DNA of 64,000 nt from Sipunculus nudus (taxonomy: Eukaryota > Annelida > Sipuncula > Golfingiida > Sipunculidae), in the NCBI GenBank assembly GCA_026874595.1, contig CM049322.1, forward strand, positions 24,091,400-24,155,399. Direction: 5' to 3'. This document shows positions 11,560 through 23,170 of this stretch, piece after piece. The translations under genes were made by a program, and so were the position numbers. The number at the start of each line of letters is the position of its first letter. Positions within the stretch are counted from its first letter, which is position 1. The notes below the pieces were generated by a model, which ran no database searches, was not told where the DNA came from, and saw nothing but the letters and a program-made list of their open reading frames with translations.

Positions 11560-14545
11560 TAATGGGAACTAATTCTAATAATTTTCATAATGACCTTAAA
11601 ACACTAATATGGGACACCTTTAAATGTCAAATAAGAGGAGAAACCGTAGCTTATGCAGTATATAGAATAAAAAGAAAACACACACACACACACAAATTTA
11701 GAAAAAATAATTAATGACATAAAAAATATATTCAATACAACATGTGATATTAAAGACCGTGAAAACTGGGAGGAAGCAGTAAACAAACACAGACAATTTA
11801 TTGAAGAAAAAAAAACAGAGGTGCAATAGTGAGATGTAGAACCAAATGGTACTCAGAGGGAGATAAACCGACTAAATACTTTCTCAATCTGAAAAAAAGA
11901 AGAAATTACGATAAAAATCTATACTAAACTTAAAGATCGACATGGGGAAATAATTTCAGAACACAAAGATATTTTAAAAAGAAGAATTACAATTTTATAA
12001 AAAGTTATATGCAGCCAGAGATAACCTCGAATGCCCAAATAGAAATTTTCTTTCAACAGGACATCTTATAATTCTTGATGAAGATGAAAAGGAATTATGT
12101 GAGGAAGAATTTAAAAAAGGAGGAGTTAAAATCTACTATTGAATTAATGTCTCTCAATAAATCAATAGGTCCTGAACGGATTTTCAGTCGAGTTCTACAA
12201 AACATTTTTGGGGGATTTAAAGAATATTTTATAAGTGCTATTAACTATTCCTTCAATACAGACTGTCTTCCAATAACTATGCCTCAAGGAGTTATATGCC
12301 TCATTCCCAAGAAAGAAATAAACCATTTACATATGAAAAATGGCGCCCCCTTTCACTTCTAAATACAGACTATACAAAATCAAAACTGGATTCATGAAAA
12401 ATAGGTAAATTGGGGAAATATTTTTAAAATTACCGGTATTATCTCTTACCTAAAGGAATAATAAATGCGGTTACTTGCTATCAGTGGACTTTGAAAAAGC
12501 TTTCGAAAAAATACTCAACTTTGTAACTAAATTCAGGAAGTGCCATACATCAATTTACTATACAGTGATATTTACAGTTGTGTACTAAACAGAGGCTGGG
12601 CAACATAATTCTTTCAAGTAACTAGAGGTTTAAGGCAGGTCTGCCCCCTTTCTCCTTATCTATTTATTCTGGTAGCAAAAACTTGAGCAACCGAAATAAG
12701 AAACAATGGTAACATAAAAGGAGTAATAATAGACCAGAAAGAACATAAAATCATACAATATGCCGAGGATACAGTTTAATATGAACAGGGGGCCTCTGTC
12801 AGTGCAAAAAAAACCTTAATAGTATTCTTAGATTTTGAACAAATATTGGGAGTCAAAGTAAATATAAAAAAAAAACAATAATAATGCCAATAACTGCTAA
12901 CACACATAATCACGATACATAAAAATCTCTAGGCTTACAATGGTGCACCAACCCTGTAAAAATCTTAGGAATCTCCATTCATCCGGAATGAAAATATATG
13001 ATAGAGGTCAACTATAAAGAAATCCTCAGTAAGATTTAAGTTATTATTAATACCTGGAGTAACAGAATAATGCGTCTAGCAGGCAGAATAACTAATATAA
13101 AAACCTGCATAATTTTACAGTTAACTTATTTAATCTTAGTACTACAAAGTCCACCAAATTATTATATCAAAGAAATTAAAAAATTAATATTTAAAGTTAT
13201 TTGGAACAACCAACTAGATAAAATTAAAAGATCTACAATAATTGCACCAAGAAATAAAGGAGGGCTGAATATCATTCATCGCCTATCTAAGATAATATCT
13301 TTAAAAATTTCATGGGTTAAACGGTTCCTCCACGGACTTCTAGAAGATTGCTGGAGAAAGATTAATAATGCACAATTTAAAAAGCTTGGCTCATATATTT
13401 TTAAATGCAATCGAAAGAACATGAAATACACAATTTTAGTGACACATGCGATCCGTTCTGGAAAGATATATTTCATCATTGGTGCAGATACAATTTTAAG
13501 AAGACCTTCAAAACAGATGAATTTCAATTACAAACCGTATGGTAAAATTCTCATATAAAGGTTAAAGATACAATATTCTTTGTAAGAAATTATATATGTC
13601 AGGCATCAAAACACTTTCCGACATAACTAAAAAATCAGGAAACAATCTAGCATTTTGACTTATAAAGAATTCACTAACAAATATAAGGTGAGTATAATTT
13701 TTTTATAAAATATGCAGGTTTAGTGGATGCAGTTCCAAATTGTTGGAAAAGAGAGCCAAAGAATATTCCTAGTTAAGAAGTACAAGAATATACGGTGGAT
13801 AGTATTAACTCTGTCTATGCAAAACCAGAAAAACAAATAGGGAAATGGATTGGTGAACTAAGGTTACAAAATAAAGAAAAAATATTTAAAGCATTTAAGA
13901 ATATTGTCCATTACATAGAATTTTACCACTCAATGCGCTTTTATATAAACAGAAGAAAAGCGAAACTGAACTCTGTTCATTTTGTTTATTAGAAAAGGAA
14001 ACTTATATACATATACTTTACATATACTGTGAGGTAACCCATACTTTGTTAATAGCTTTTGAAAATTGGTCCAAAGACCTGGAACAATTTTTAAACTCAG
14101 ACAATAAAACAGAAATAGTATTAATATTAAACATCTCAGGTGACAGCAAACTGGATACTCTATTATTATTATTAAAATATTATATATATACTTGCAAATT
14201 TAGAGAGAAATTACCAACGTTCTCTGTGTATAAAATTTATGTGACACAGATTTATAAAATGGAAAAACAAATTGCGAGTGCGAGGGGTTAAATAGAGAAA
14301 CATGAACAAAAGTGGAAGAACTTTCAAAACATATATATAGAAAACGAATAACACAACATAAAGTGAAAAACCCATTTAACCCACATTTTGAATTAGAACA
14401 ACAGTTTTATCTCTGTTATGTACCTTTGTTATTTGTATCTGTTTTGTATGTATGTATGACTTGTAAATTGTCTCTGTCTACATATTGTCTTTATGTACAA
14501 TGTACTTTATTGTTTGTACTTTACGTTTGGAATGAAAAATAATAA
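11560..14545 (+). pseudogene. Decayed Tx1/L1-like LINE (RT and C-terminal region)
   Basis: A 5'-truncated non-LTR element in many frame pieces. In order: a linker with WDTFKCQIRGETVAYA (about 11608-11656), then TKWYSEGDKPTKYFLNL (about 11840-11890). Next comes the RT entry region at 12075-12362 with a GPE...PKK order like the GPDG...LIPKK of L1/Tx1 RTs. A VDFEKAFE motif follows near 12482-12505, and YAED in place of the catalytic YADD lies near 12760. A post-RT domain at 13070-13558 has GRITNIKTCIILQ and PRNKGGLNI. C-terminal pieces lie at 13795-13992 and 14046-14291. The order GRI..IKT...KGGL is characteristic of the L1/Tx1 lineage. Many stops and indels make it inactive. No endonuclease was seen. 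Confidence 0.82.
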
Positions 14546-14549
14546 AAAT

Positions 14550-15220
14550 GACTTTAATAACAAAGATGTTCATTATTGATATATATTGTGATACACTTTG
14601 TGTGGAATAGATACTGCTGCTTTGTTTGTCTTTGTTGCATGAGAAGGGCATGCGCTGCCTCCTGACCACACCAGTACGTTCAGCACAGCTACAACACGGG
14701 GGGATACAGTTGATGTTGCCAAGCAGGTGTGCTCCAAACATATATATTTAAAAATTAAAACAATAAAATAAATAGAAATCTGCCAATGGACTTGCCACCT
14801 TGTGCTGAGTTATAAGCGACATTTTAAATTCTACCAGCTCAGGGTAACAAACACGGTGATTTATAAATAATACTGTCATATATGTTGTGATGCTGACACA
14901 GTGCAGCCCATTTGGACTTTATATTAAAATATTTTGCACACATAAATGTGATGAATTATGTGGTGTTTATTTGAAAAAAAATGACACCATGGCAAATTTG
15001 GGGATGGGGAACATATTAAGATTTTAACGGTTATATATATGATAAAGATTGTCAGAGCTTGTCATATCCAAAGAACAAAACATGAGAACAGTTATGGCAA
15101 GCTCCAGGTTTTTTTCCCTGGCAAATTTGTCCCCATCATGTGCGTATATATATATGGTCAAATATTTGCCTTTACATTGCCCAGTTCTAAAAATGCGTTT
15201 TATTTCTCATGATTAATGAA
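14550..15220. other. No gene recognised
   Basis: AT-rich sequence downstream of the Tx1/L1-like element. No domain, array or repeat partner seen. Confidence 0.5.
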
Positions 15221-15224
15221 GAGG

Positions 15225-15612
15225 GAGTGTAAGATATCAGTGCCCTATATATGTATCACCCCTCTTAAATAGTATAAATAGACTGATCCATTGATAAGCC
15301 ACCCCAGTAGGGTAAAGTGTTCTGGGGCAAAGTGCAAAGCCACCATTTTCCCTCCAGTGCCTGAAGGATCCAGACTCGGGTTGCGGGGCACACATCTCAA
15401 CGTTCGAAGGGGCTAAACGTTAATCGACATAAGGTGAGTTTACAATAGCTATATACTGCGACTGTTTCAAGCTCCCTGTTTATCACGTTTTACTAATAAA
15501 CTGGCAGTAAATATTTGGTCAAATAATAAAAACCATTCCAAATTCGGACAGACCTTTCGGCCATTTGGTGATGTTAAAGTTTAATTCCTGGGTTGTTGTA
15601 TATTATCTGTTG
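15225..15612 (+). repeat. Dispersed repeat R1, copy 2
   Basis: Same orientation and same order of landmarks as copy 1 at 7355-7748, including AAGGGGCTAAACGTTAATCG and CATTGATAAGCCACCCC. It has its own small insertion near 15435-15470. Confidence 0.85.
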
Positions 15613-15614
15613 GA

Positions 15615-16815
15615 AAAACTAACAGCATATTGTACTCATATATCACGCCCTCCTGTCGGAGAGAGAACTCACTAATAAGCATGACAAGTACACTTTAATA
15701 CCCATTTAAACATTTATATTACCGAGGATTGCATCTCGAAAATACATGCATGTACGTGTACATATTTACTGTTTTACTGCCGATCACAGGTTTTTCCTCC
15801 AAGAAAGACAGGAGTTCTGGAAACAAGGCCGTATGTTATGGGTACACGTATACCAATGTCACACTGACCTGCACCTCACCAAGCAATAATACAGTTGAAA
15901 AATGAATATGTAATACTCACAACAAATAGGCGAGAAATATGTTTTATCCATATAGATATGTGACGACTTAACATCCACCAGGAATTAATTAAAGGTACAA
16001 GATGTTCTTTCAGCATCCTAAACATAAACGCAAATTGATGTCACATTAAGAATATACGAATTTAGCATTTATTTATTCACCTTTGAAATCTATATATCAA
16101 TTGACTTTTCAACCATTAATTAATAATTTATCTAATAATTGTACAGGCACTCTACTTGAGAAGACTGTATAGCACTGTACTTAAGAAAGCTTCCTTATAA
16201 CTTAACTCAATCAGGAAACACTTCGAATAGACCTATCACAAGCCCGTGCTGCCTCCAGAAAACAAACAATGTTTTAAGTATGCTCAGGTTATATTAACTC
16301 CTTCTGGATACAGAAATCACTGAAATTATAAGGACATTTTCGGTATCTATGACAGGCATACGAGGACTTTTCCTGAGTAGGTAGAAGTCTATCGACTTAC
16401 GTGAACGTGTCCAACTGAGACCCGGTTTTTTTTTAATGACGAAAAAATTTGAAGTGTTTTTATAATATTTTAGGCAAACTGTCAGTGCAATGTTCTAAAA
16501 ATGTTGCTTGATGCGTTGGGTGATAAATATTCAGCAAGCCTTGGAGAGTTATATGCGTGCCATGTGGAGCATCCTTATGCATGGATAAAAAAATTGAGTT
16601 TCATTAATTAATACTGTATATAGCACCCTAATGGATAAAAAAAGGTTTATTAATGCAAAACTGAATAGACTTTTCTTAAGTCTTACCAGTTCCGCCGAGA
16701 ATGCGGCAGTTTGGTATTTTTTTAAACAATAAAATACAAATTTATGTATTTTATAAAATATTTGAACAGTATTATGTAAAATTATCATAAAACAAATGAA
16801 TGTTGTTTAAGTTAT
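15615..16815. other. No gene recognised
   Basis: AT-rich sequence without supported features. Short open stretches are unconvincing. Confidence 0.5.
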
Positions 16816-16819
16816 ACTT

Positions 16820-19800
16820 AATTTATTTATTTATTATAATATTGTGAAGGGTGGCCTGTACCAGAATAAGAATTCTGTTATAAGCAGGGCCCTCTTCCAA
16901 GATATATAAGATATTATAAACAATGGAACATGATAATAAAAATACATAAAAGTACATGTACAATGCGAAATATAAAAGACATAATGAGACTGTAAAATCA
17001 TTACAAAGGAATGATAATATCATAAAATTAATAAAAGGGACGGTACTAACAGCGGTAAGAGCAACGATTACATCTAGAACAATTTCGTGCTGTGATAAGA
17101 TTATGACATCATTGTAAAATCGGAGAATTACGAACGTGATAATTTTTTAAAATGCTGCAAATTAGAAGCAAACTTAATGTGTCGAGGAAGGGAGTTCCAT
17201 AGAGTACTGCCTGCATAAAAAGAGGTAGCCTTGAAGGCTTCAATACGCGGTTTCGGAAGGATACAGTTTTTGTTTTCGGTTAACCGCGTCGAATAATTAT
17301 GAATGCCCTTCGCCATATGAAAATTCTTATATAAATATGAAGGGGCTAAATCATTTATGCATTTATAGGTTAAAATAGATAGGAGGTACAAATATCGCTG
17401 TTCAATTGTCATTAAGCCTATTTCTTTCACTAAATCTAAACCTCTTTGAGTTGGGTCGTAATTTTTTGTTATTATCCTAGCCGCACGACACTGCATTCGT
17501 TGGATTGCGGCACGGAATGTGCTGGGACAGCTGCCCCATACTGTTAGGCTATAATCTATTGAGGGTTGAACAAAGGCGTGATATATAGTGACTAAAAACT
17601 TCTGTGGTAGAAATTTGCTGAGCCAATGTAAAAGTCCAATTTTGCAACATAGCTTTTTAAAAACGGTAGAAGCGTGAGATTTCCATGTGAGATGGGCGTC
17701 AATGATCAAGCCAAGGTGAGAAAATTCATCGACATTCGGGACAATATCTTTATCGATAATTATTTGTAATGAATTTGATTGTTTGCGTTGCTTGGAACTC
17801 ACAAGCATAGTAGCTGATTTTGTGGCGTTTGCAATTAGTTTGTTTTTATTAAGCCATTTAGTAACTTGGTCTACAGCAGCCTGTAACTTATGTTGTGCTG
17901 ATTCGCGATCGATGACGTCTGCGTATAGCGTGATGTCGTCAGCATAAATCGAGCATTTTGCGTCTGTTACATTATCGGGCAAGTCATTAAGATATAGTAG
18001 GAAAAGAATGGGTCCAAGTACAGTGCCTTGTGGTACACCTGTATCGATGGTTTTCACCTCAGAATTATAGTTATTGAAGCAGACAAACTGCTTTCGGTCG
18101 TATAAATAATTATAAAACCAGGTGTGCGAGTTTCCATTTACGCCATACTGTTTTAATTTACCCAATAATATATCGTGATTTAGGGAATCAAAACCTTTTT
18201 TAAGGTCGAGAAAGCATATGGAGTTTACACGTCCGCAGTTCATAACTGTCAGCCAATTATCAACAATTCTATGTAATGCAGTTTGGGTAGAGTTGTTTGC
18301 AAGAAAGGCAGTTTGTTCAGGAGATATCAAGCGTTTGTGGTTTAAGTAATTAAGGAGATGACGTTTAATGTGCTTCTCTAAGATTTTAATCACATGGCTG
18401 GTGATCGTAATTGGCCGGTAATTGTTAGTATCAGAAAGTTTCCCTTTACCCTTATAAATGGGTACCACCCTTGCACACTTCCAGTCAGGAGGAACTATTC
18501 CTGTACTGAGTGATAAGTTAAGAATATGTGTCAGCGATGGCGCTAAGATGACCGCGGCCTCTCCAAGTAAGAACCCCGGCATATTAAGGACATCAATTCC
18601 ATGTTTATTCTTAAATGCGATTAGAAGTTTCACGACATCCTGTTGGCTCATTTGAGGGATTGAAAACCGAGAATCAGTAAAATCAGGTTGGTCCTGCACA
18701 ACATCTTTGGTAAATGCTTTGGTTAAAGTTTTTCCAACTGAGGCAAAGAAGTCATTCAGGTCATCCGCAGTTAGATCTGGACTATCTTGACCCCGGCTAA
18801 CTGGATTGATCACGTGTTTTAAAGACTGCAAAATCTCCTTGGGAGATTTTGATGACTGTGCCTTGTGTCTATAATAGGAACGTTTCAGTTGACGGATCAT
18901 GCAAGTGACCCGATTACGTAACCGCCTGAACTGTGCCCACAGCTGTGGATCATTATTTGACACAGCAGATTTACGAATGCGTTCTCGGTTATATATTAGA
19001 CGCTGGATATCAGGTGACATCCAGGGATTGTGTCTATTATTTCTAACTCTAAACGTTCTAAAAGGTGCGTGTTTATTACATATGGTCAGAAATTCATCAC
19101 GCCATAGATTCCAGGCTGAGATGACATCATTTACATCGGGAAGACAGTGAAATGTTAATGATGACTGAATGGACCTAAAGGACCTAACTCTCACAAATTT
19201 GGTTCCTTTTTGGCAACTGCCTGCTGAGAGCCGGGAAAAAATAATATAATGATCACTAAGTGACCACAGAATAATGCCGGATGATGAGTGAATACCGGGT
19301 GTATTTGTAAAAATCAAATCTATCGTACTGGATGAGGTTGCGGTGACTCGAGTTGGGGAGGTTATAAGTTGATGAAGGTTGTATGATGTGGCCATATTCA
19401 CCAACTCAACATTTATAGACGCTTTGGGGTTATTAAAATCAATATTAAAATCGCCTATGATCACTGTATGAACATGTTTAGCCATAGCAAGGCTAATGTT
19501 ATCGAAGAGAAGTTGTAAATAACTTTTGTCAGAGTGAGGCGGTCTATATATACACCCGATCAGAGAGTTACGTCTGTTCCATTGAATTTGGACCCAGATT
19601 ACTTCTAGATGATCATTAGAAATAAAAGGACATACGGTAGATTGCAAGGAACTTTGTACATAAATGGCAACACCTCCACCATGTCTATTTCGGTCTTTTC
19701 GGTAGAGAGTATACCCCGGGATTTCGATTTCATGGGTTGCGATACTATCGTCCAACCAAGTCTCAGTGAGACATACTACATGGACCGAACCAACCTTTAA

Positions 19801-19863
19801 GAGGAGCACTAATTCGTCGAACTTGGGAGGAAGACTTCTAATGTTTATATGATATAATATTCT
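16820..19863 (-). mobile_element. 5'-truncated Jockey-superfamily LINE with open EN-RT frame
   Basis: The element reads on the minus strand. The protein frame covers 19863-17128, followed by a ~300-base 3' untranslated region that ends in an AATA-type tail (minus-strand copy of ATTTATTTATTTATTATAAT at about 16821-16840). Such tails are typical of CR1/L2-group LINEs. The frame is closed upstream by a TAG just before 19863, so the 5' part with any first ORF is missing. No clear target-site duplication was found. Confidence 0.9.
17128..19863 (-). CDS. LINE endonuclease-reverse transcriptase (ORF2-like)
   Basis: The frame is open for over 900 codons. No ATG opens it; position 19809 is GTG and homology extends further upstream to a HINIRSLPPKFDEL segment, so the true start is lost. 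Numbering from 19809, the AP-type endonuclease shows TETWL (15-19), GDFNIDF (119-125) and SDHYIIF (185-191). The reverse transcriptase shows NNYRPITITS (462-471), LDLKKGFDSLNH (534-545), GVPQGTVLGP (591-600) and the catalytic YADD (622-625). A conserved post-RT region follows, ending FKKLSRS. It would nick target DNA and copy its RNA by target-primed reverse transcription. The Jockey superfamily (CR1/L2-like) is clear; the exact clade is not. The intact frame suggests a young insertion. Confidence 0.92.
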   Translation of the reverse strand, partial: RILYHINIRSLPPKFDELVLLLKVGSVHVVCLTETWLDDSIATHEIEIPGYTLYRKDRNRHGGGVAIYVQSSLQSTVCPFISNDHLEVIWVQIQWNRRNSLIGCIYRPPHSDKSYLQLLFDNISLAMAKHVHTVIIGDFNIDFNNPKASINVELVNMATSYNLHQLITSPTRVTATSSSTIDLIFTNTPGIHSSSGIILWSLSDHYIIFSRLSAGSCQKGTKFVRVRSFRSIQSSLTFHCLPDVNDVISAWNLWRDEFLTICNKHAPFRTFRVRNNRHNPWMSPDIQRLIYNRERIRKSAVSNNDPQLWAQFRRLRNRVTCMIRQLKRSYYRHKAQSSKSPKEILQSLKHVINPVSRGQDSPDLTADDLNDFFASVGKTLTKAFTKDVVQDQPDFTDSRFSIPQMSQQDVVKLLIAFKNKHGIDVLNMPGFLLGEAAVILAPSLTHILNLSLSTGIVPPDWKCARVVPIYKGKGKLSDTNNYRPITITSHVIKILEKHIKRHLLNYLNHKRLISPEQTAFLANNSTQTALHRIVDNWLTVMNCGRVNSICFLDLKKGFDSLNHDILLGKLKQYGVNGNSHTWFYNYLYDRKQFVCFNNYNSEVKTIDTGVPQGTVLGPILFLLYLNDLPDNVTDAKCSIYADDITLYADVIDRESAQHKLQAAVDQVTKWLNKNKLIANATKSATMLVSSKQRKQSNSLQIIIDKDIVPNVDEFSHLGLIIDAHLTWKSHASTVFKKLCCKIGLLHWLSKFLPQKFLVTIYHAFVQPSIDYSLTVWGSCPSTFRAAIQRMQCRAARIITKNYDPTQRGLDLVKEIGLMTIEQRYLYLLSILTYKCINDLAPSYLYKNFHMAKGIHNYSTRLTENKNCILPKPRIEAFKATSFYAGSTLWNSLPRHIKFASNLQHFKKLSRS

Positions 19864-19869
19864 AAACTA

Positions 19870-20640
19870 TTTTGTTATATAAGGAAAAAAAGTTATTACA
19901 CCATTAAGCTAAAATTACGATATTTTAAAGGGACATAATCATGAGCTAATTTTTGCCTAGTTTTCACACTATCATATCAGTTTTACTTTATACGAATGTT
20001 TCCAAGCAAAACCATCCCAGCACACGGTCTCATTTCCTTGCATACGGCTGTTTAACACCATGTTAAGGCTCTGCTTGTAGGTAAACACAGTCTGTTTACC
20101 ATAACAAGGCCGTGTGACCAGAGGTCCGATTAAGAGAGGCAACACGCGATGTTTCAGCCAGCGAGAACATGAAATACATTTTTGTGGTCAAGTCAGACAA
20201 GGCATCTCCTGATTGACACGTTTTTTGGCTCAGCGATGCACACGACCCCACGCGCGCCGTGTTTATGTCATCGCGCCCGGTGCACTGTTTTTAACATTTG
20301 TTTACAGGAGAAAACAAATGGCTCCAGGGCAATATTTTGGCAGGAACAGATTTATTTTAAAGGGAAGAGGCTATTTTTCGTGTTAACACAACATGCTTTA
20401 TAGGTGATTGGGTTCCTTTAAATGCTTTTTTATTATATTTCTACAATAACATTCCATATTTAAAATATTACGTTGCGAAATGATATATAATTCTCTACAT
20501 TTGAATGTACAGTTCAACATTTTCTTGTATTTTTTTTATATTTTATATATCATTATGTTAGTAATATACATTCTGATTTTATTCAAATACATGTGAATTA
20601 CGTAAATTAAAATTTGGAATGATGCAAGATTTTTTCTGTG
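19870..20640. other. No gene recognised upstream of the LINE
   Basis: A moderately GC-richer patch (about 19980-20340) with CACACGG and CGCGCGCC motifs, then AT-rich sequence. No domain is seen in short open stretches such as 20182-20403. Confidence 0.45.
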
Positions 20641-20659
20641 TCATTGTTGGTTGGTGCTA

Positions 20660-20712
20660 TCAGTGGCGGATTCAGAAGTGGGCGCAAGCCCCCCCCCCCC
20701 CCCCCCCCCCGT
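20660..20712. repeat. hAT-like terminus with poly-C tract
   Basis: CAGTGGCGGATTCAG at about 20662 has the CAGNGGCGGA form common at hAT transposon ends. It is followed by a run of about 20 C (20690-20710). A matching right end was not found. Confidence 0.4.
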
Positions 20713-21419
20713 TGAGCTGTAACATCTCTCATTTTTATCTATTTCTTTTCCAAGTTATTCGTAATTTTCATTACATAAGTTGTTCATTACATGGTTTGGA
20801 AGGAGGAGTTACAGTTCTGATTTCAAATAGTCTTTCACAGTTGAATGTCTTGATTGTGCACTTTAACACCTCAATTCAAAGTCAGATTATTTTTAGTTTC
20901 TGTGATTAAATTCCACTGATTATGACCTCGGATCATTTAAATGATCATTAGCAGTATGGATGGACAGGTGCCTCCTTTAGTGACATGTATGTGTAGGCCT
21001 ACAAAATAAAACTCCCTAAAAACAGTTCTTACCCTACCAAAACCCACTTGTTCTTCATAAAACCGACCATATAATATCAGAATATTCTTCTGATGGTAAT
21101 ATCCGTAATAATTATCGTGAAATAGTGAAATTACTAGTATACTCATACTCAAAGTGCTGTATGATTGGCGTTGTGGACATGGTAGATAGTTTTGCATGCA
21201 TTGTAAAATGTGACCGGTTAGCCATGCGGCCAGCCACAAGCCCCGATCTATCGCGAAGACGGTATATAACTGTTAGGCATAGGCATTTTTGAGGTTTCTG
21301 AATAGGTGCAGTCATTTTTTATAACATGTGCTCTTACCTTTCTGTGTTAAAACGAATAACTTTTCTTCACGTAAAAAATGTGTCCTTCGGTACACTCGCG
21401 TGTTAACACCAATGGTGAA

Positions 21420-21590
21420 GTTTATATGTATATGTCGAAAATCACGGCAGTCCGTAAGTGGTGTCAGAGGAGATACGGAAAATCACACAAACCGCATTAC
21501 ACTATTAATATATAGATCCATTATATGTATGGTGCTTCTTATTGAAGCCAAGAGATTGGCCAGAGAATTTTTCGGAGAATTGATATGATA
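21420..21590 (+). repeat. Dispersed repeat R3b, copy 1
   Basis: Shares the phrase ATGTCGAAAATCACG, then TCAGAGGAGATACGGAAAAT and TATTAATATATAGATCCATT, with copies at 22296-22400 and (more diverged) 29625-29710. Confidence 0.8.
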
Positions 21591-21830
21591 AATTAAGTAA
21601 TGTTATATGAAAATATATTGTGTTGAACATCGCTATTTAAAGTTGTAGCCAGTCCATCCGTCGGTAAAGGAACGTGTTATCTTACATACCGGTAGTACAG
21701 CATCGCTGACATGTGTTCTCGGAAATTGCATTCCCTTTATCACGCACAAGAAAAACTTTGCATTCACATGGTCGGGCAATCCCGCTGCACAAAATGTCGT
21801 GGTAGCATTATAATACATGGTACATTTAAT

Positions 21831-21833
<3 letters not shown>

Positions 21834-21927
<94 letters not shown>
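21834..21927. repeat. Interrupted (TA)n microsatellite
   Basis: TA runs broken by AAATAAATA. Confidence 0.97.
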
Positions 21928-21929
<2 letters not shown>

Positions 21930-22044
21930 ATATCACGTACTCCCAAAGACCATTTCAGTTTGAAAGCTGAGCCAAAGTTTTCCAGTGAGACTGTATAACT
22001 GTTTTCACTACCGTTCAATTAAATATAATTCTTTTAAAAATCAC

Positions 22045-22400
22045 CTTTTTGAGAAGGAACCACCAATGGGGATTATTTCGGGCCAATGACCGCGAAATGC
22101 ACGAAACTTCACATAGGGCCCCCGGAGAAAGTTCGGTTCCGGCATCAAACTCCATGGCCATTGTGTTGCCAGGCCCGAACGAAGAAAAGGGGCACCCGTG
22201 TGGTGGGGGGGGGGGATATTTAAAATTATTTATTATGCACGCAATACGCATATATTGCAAATAAAAGTGTGTGGAATGTCTTTTGACAAACCCGGAGCAT
22301 AATGTATGTCGAAAATCACGTCAATCCGTACTATGGTATCAGAGGTGATACGGAAAATGGCACACAAATTGCGCTACGCTATTAATATATAGATCCATTG
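22045..22400 (+). repeat. Dispersed repeat R3, fullest copy (parts a and b)
   Basis: Part a (about 22045-22252) has CCAATGGGGATT, CCGCGAAATGCACGA, AGGGCCCCCGG and CCATGGCCATTGTGTTGCC, and a G tract at 22203-22215. Part b (22253-22400) has ATTGCAAATAAAAGTG and the ATGTCGAAAATCACG block. Part a recurs at 23040-23182 plus 24342-24405, split by a LINE. Part b recurs at 29577-29710. Confidence 0.8.
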
Positions 22401-23035
22401 TGTGGATAGTGTTATGAATAATAAGTGTGTTGGGAATATGTTTCGGAACAACGTACAGTCGCACACGTTCGCCCCATGTCAGTGCCTAACATGTGGTCGG
22501 GGTCTTTGAAAAATAGTCACCTACACGTACATGTACCATGTGCAGTGAGAAACTGACCAACATTATAACATATACACACAAAAAAAGCCCATGGAACAGA
22601 CCTTAGAAGAAAATACAAAAATACCAGTTTAATTGTGAAAAATAATAAAAATTATGGCCATGACTTTTACGCAATAAGCATACATACTGAATGAAAGATT
22701 AAAGAATGAAAAGTCTTTCAAAACAGAGGGTATTACATACACATTGTCGAAAATGAGATTGCACATGCATGTAAAAGAAATAAATACAAGTACAAACGTA
22801 TTAAATTTACAGGAATTTCACATTTGAAACTGCAGTAATGAAAAAAAAAATCTCGATTTTCAAATATTTTTTGTCAATATTATATATGTGTTTACAACTT
22901 TTGTGGTGCCACATCACACGTGTGCACATCACATTGTTCCAACCACGACGTGAATTTGGCTTGCATTTTCTTTACATCTGTTACACAGGAGGCCTACAGT
23001 AGGGGGTTCGCAGGAAGGCCTGCATAATAATTCTT
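22400..23035. other. No gene recognised
   Basis: AT-rich sequence between two copies of repeat R3. Nothing supported. Confidence 0.5.
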
Positions 23036-23170
23036 TCAAAGATCCCCATTGAGAAGGGATCGGCGATGGACCCGTGACCGCAAAACGTATGAATACCCCA
23101 GATAGGGCCCCCGGGTTAAAACTGTCCCGCCATCACACATCCTATGGCCATTGTGTTACCGGGCCCGAAG

